Source of the DNA: Chloroflexota bacterium
GTDB taxonomy: Bacteria; Chloroflexota; Anaerolineae; Aggregatilineales; Phototrophicaceae
Direction of reading: 5' to 3'
Assembly: GCA_028875185.1 (NCBI GenBank)
Contig: JAPPFH010000075.1
Coordinates: 1 to 32,343 of the forward strand
DNA: 32,343 nucleotides
The notes under the pieces are model-generated. The model made no database searches, had not been told where the DNA came from, and worked only from the letters and a program-made list of their open reading frames with translations. Made by a program: the position numbers and the translations under genes. This document shows positions 30,901 to 32,343 of the stretch, piece by piece. Every line of letters begins with the position of its first letter. The first letter of the stretch is position 1.

Positions 30901-32193
30901 ATGAGCGAGAGAAAAGTATCGCGGCGGGATTTCTTGAGGGCGAGCATGGCGGCGGGCACGGCGGCGGCGATATCCGCGATGCCGGCCGGCTTAACCTACG
31001 CCCAGGAGCAAGCCTTCCTCAATTATTGGACGGGCTGGAGCGGCTTCGAGTTTGATGTGCTGCAAGGCTTGGTCGACCAGTTCAATGAAGAGCACGAGAA
31101 TAGCTACGTCAATATGACGACGGTTTTCGGGCAATACGAGAAAGTGTTGACGGCGATCGCCGGCGGCAATCCGCCCGATGTCGTCTCGGCGGTTTGGCTG
31201 CATCAACTGGTGCAGATCGCTTCTCAGGGCGCGCTCACACCCTTGACCGCCTACGCCGAAGCGGCGGGCATCGACGGCTCCGAATACTTCCCGCAACTAT
31301 GGGAGAACTGGTGGTACAACGGCGAGCTTTGGGGTTTGATGTGCACCTCAAACGCGCGTGTCCTGGCGTTCTCGCCGCCGGCTTTGGAAGAGCTGGGCGT
31401 CAGCCAACCGCCGACCAGCATCGATGAATTGGACGAGGTTGCGCAAGCCTTCGAAATCGTCGACGGCGATGGAAATATCGAGCGCGTTGGTTTGCTGCCG
31501 GCCAATCTCACCTGGTGGGCGCATGTCTTCGGCGGCGGATTGTATGACGAGGACAGCGGGACCATTACCGCGAACGACCCGGCTAACGTGGCGGCGCTGG
31601 AGTGGATGGCTGGCTATTGGTCGCGGCTGGGGCCGGACAGGGTGGCGGCTTTCACCAGTGGCTTCGGCGATTATCTCAGCACGCAGAATCCCTTTTTCGT
31701 CGGCAAGGAAGGCTTCAAGCAGGTCGGCGAATGGTTCATCCAATTCCAGAAGAAGTTCGCCCCCGATCTCGAGATGGATATGATCGCGGCGCCCTATCCC
31801 GATGGCGGCCGCCCGAATTGCACCACTTTCGGCGGCAGCGTCTTCACAATTCCGACCGGCGTCATCAACCCGGACGCCGCATGGGAATTCATCCGCTGGC
31901 TCAGCGAAGACGAGCACATGGGCGAGTTCTGCTTCAATATCCAGAATATCCCGCCCAAGGTAGGCGCGGCGACAGCCGAGCGCTTCGTCAGCGATCATCG
32001 CTTCCAGTTGGCGCTGGACTTGCTAAACGGACCCAACGCCTTTGGACCGGCGAAGATTCCGGTGAACGACTTCTATAATTCGCGCTTGGGTGAAGCCGAG
32101 ACATCGGTCAAAGCCGGCATGCTCAGCGCGCAGGAAGCGCTGGACCGGGTGACCGAGGAGGTCCAACGCGAGCTCGATATGGCGATGATGTAG
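30901..32193 (+). CDS. Extracellular sugar-binding protein of a third ABC importer, Tat-type signal
   Basis: A 430-residue solute-binding protein. The N-terminus has the twin-arginine motif SRRDFLRAS followed by a hydrophobic stretch and AQEQ, so export by the Tat pathway is likely, unlike the Sec-type signals of the other two binding proteins. The mature part has NYWTGWSG, VVSAVWLHQLVQIA, LWENWWYNGELWGLMCTS, TTFGGSVFTIP and INPDAAWEFIRWLSED, the family pattern of MalE-like proteins. AGGAGG lies ten bases before the ATG, behind a near-consensus promoter. Two REP-like hairpins follow 33 and 75 bp after the stop. No permease or ATPase is seen before the window ends; they may lie just downstream. 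Confidence 0.9.
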   Translation: MSERKVSRRDFLRASMAAGTAAAISAMPAGLTYAQEQAFLNYWTGWSGFEFDVLQGLVDQFNEEHENSYVNMTTVFGQYEKVLTAIAGGNPPDVVSAVWLHQLVQIASQGALTPLTAYAEAAGIDGSEYFPQLWENWWYNGELWGLMCTSNARVLAFSPPALEELGVSQPPTSIDELDEVAQAFEIVDGDGNIERVGLLPANLTWWAHVFGGGLYDEDSGTITANDPANVAALEWMAGYWSRLGPDRVAAFTSGFGDYLSTQNPFFVGKEGFKQVGEWFIQFQKKFAPDLEMDMIAAPYPDGGRPNCTTFGGSVFTIPTGVINPDAAWEFIRWLSEDEHMGEFCFNIQNIPPKVGAATAERFVSDHRFQLALDLLNGPNAFGPAKIPVNDFYNSRLGEAETSVKAGMLSAQEALDRVTEEVQRELDMAMM

Positions 32194-32225
32194 CATCGGC
32201 CTGCGCCAACTCTGTCGAATTGTAG

Positions 32226-32288
32226 GGGCGACCCGGTGGGTCGCCCGTTTCAAAAATGCGCATACTCGGGCGACCTAATAGGTCGCCT
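32226..32288. repeat. REP-like hairpin pair in inverted orientation, copies 10 and 11
   Basis: GGGCGACCC-GGT-GGGTCGCCC (32226-32246), preceded by GTAG, and GGGCGACC-TAATA-GGTCGCCT (32268-32288), followed by CTAC so pointing the other way. The pair sits behind the third binding-protein gene and parallels the pair at 13955-14047. Confidence 0.8.
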
Positions 32289-32343
32289 CTACAAGGCTTG
32301 ATTGGTATTAGCAGATGAGCGTCTCCATAGCTCCATCTGGTCT

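Noticed and set aside
32315-32343. ATG at 32315 as the start of a permease gene following the third binding protein
   Set aside because: Only nine codons are visible and there is no clear ribosome-binding site, so the reading cannot be supported within the window.

Overview
The window looks like chromosomal DNA of a GC-rich, carbohydrate-scavenging heterotroph, most likely a Chloroflexota bacterium of the Anaerolineae type. This is an inference from three things: repeated carbohydrate ABC operons whose binding proteins have AQ(D/E)-type signal-peptide ends and no lipobox, the PhyH / enolase-superfamily / aldo-keto reductase gene mix, and many short intergenic hairpin repeats of the GTAGGGGCGA...TCGCCC type. 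There is no rRNA, tRNA, CRISPR array, phage gene or transposase, so placement rests on gene content alone.

Layout. 1-2906: a partial PhyH-type dioxygenase (-), an aldo/keto reductase (+) and a membrane fatty-acid desaturase (-). 3066-10823: a six-gene plus-strand operon with a sugar-type binding protein, a MalF-type permease, a MalG-type permease carrying an extra N-terminal membrane/PDZ module, a MalK/UgpC-type ATPase, a two-domain protein ending in a glycerophosphodiester phosphodiesterase, and a core MetE-like zinc methyltransferase. 11287-16630: a catabolic operon with a B12-dependent diol/glycerol dehydratase whose large and medium subunits are fused, its small subunit, and two enolase-superfamily sugar-acid dehydratases, one of glucarate dehydratase type. 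17174-20944 (-): a second ABC importer (binding protein, two permeases) with no ATPase of its own here. 21362-22496: a second PhyH protein and an HNH nuclease. 22469-30731: an amino-sugar cluster with nagA, two different SIS-domain sugar-phosphate proteins, a GH20 hexosaminidase, a HAD phosphatase, an M24 peptidase and a NamZ/DUF1343 (GH171) muramidase. 30901-32193: a third binding protein with a Tat signal, behind a near-consensus sigma-70 promoter; its permeases would lie past the window edge.

How the genes fit together. Three importers feed a cytoplasm equipped to dehydrate sugar acids and diols, to cleave glycerophosphodiesters, and to strip, deacetylate and deaminate/isomerise GlcNAc/MurNAc-type amino sugars. 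The lone ATPase at 7160-8242 may energise more than one importer.

Non-coding structure is unusually rich. REP-like hairpins with compensated stems follow several genes and sit directly behind all three binding-protein genes. Each intergenic gap above 400 bp contains a roughly 180-210 bp segment bounded by inverted repeats.

Most striking points: the PDZ-bearing MalG permease, the fused diol dehydratase lacking microcompartment-targeting tails and reactivase, the unusual N-terminal domain on the phosphodiesterase, and the consistent placement of hairpins behind binding-protein genes.
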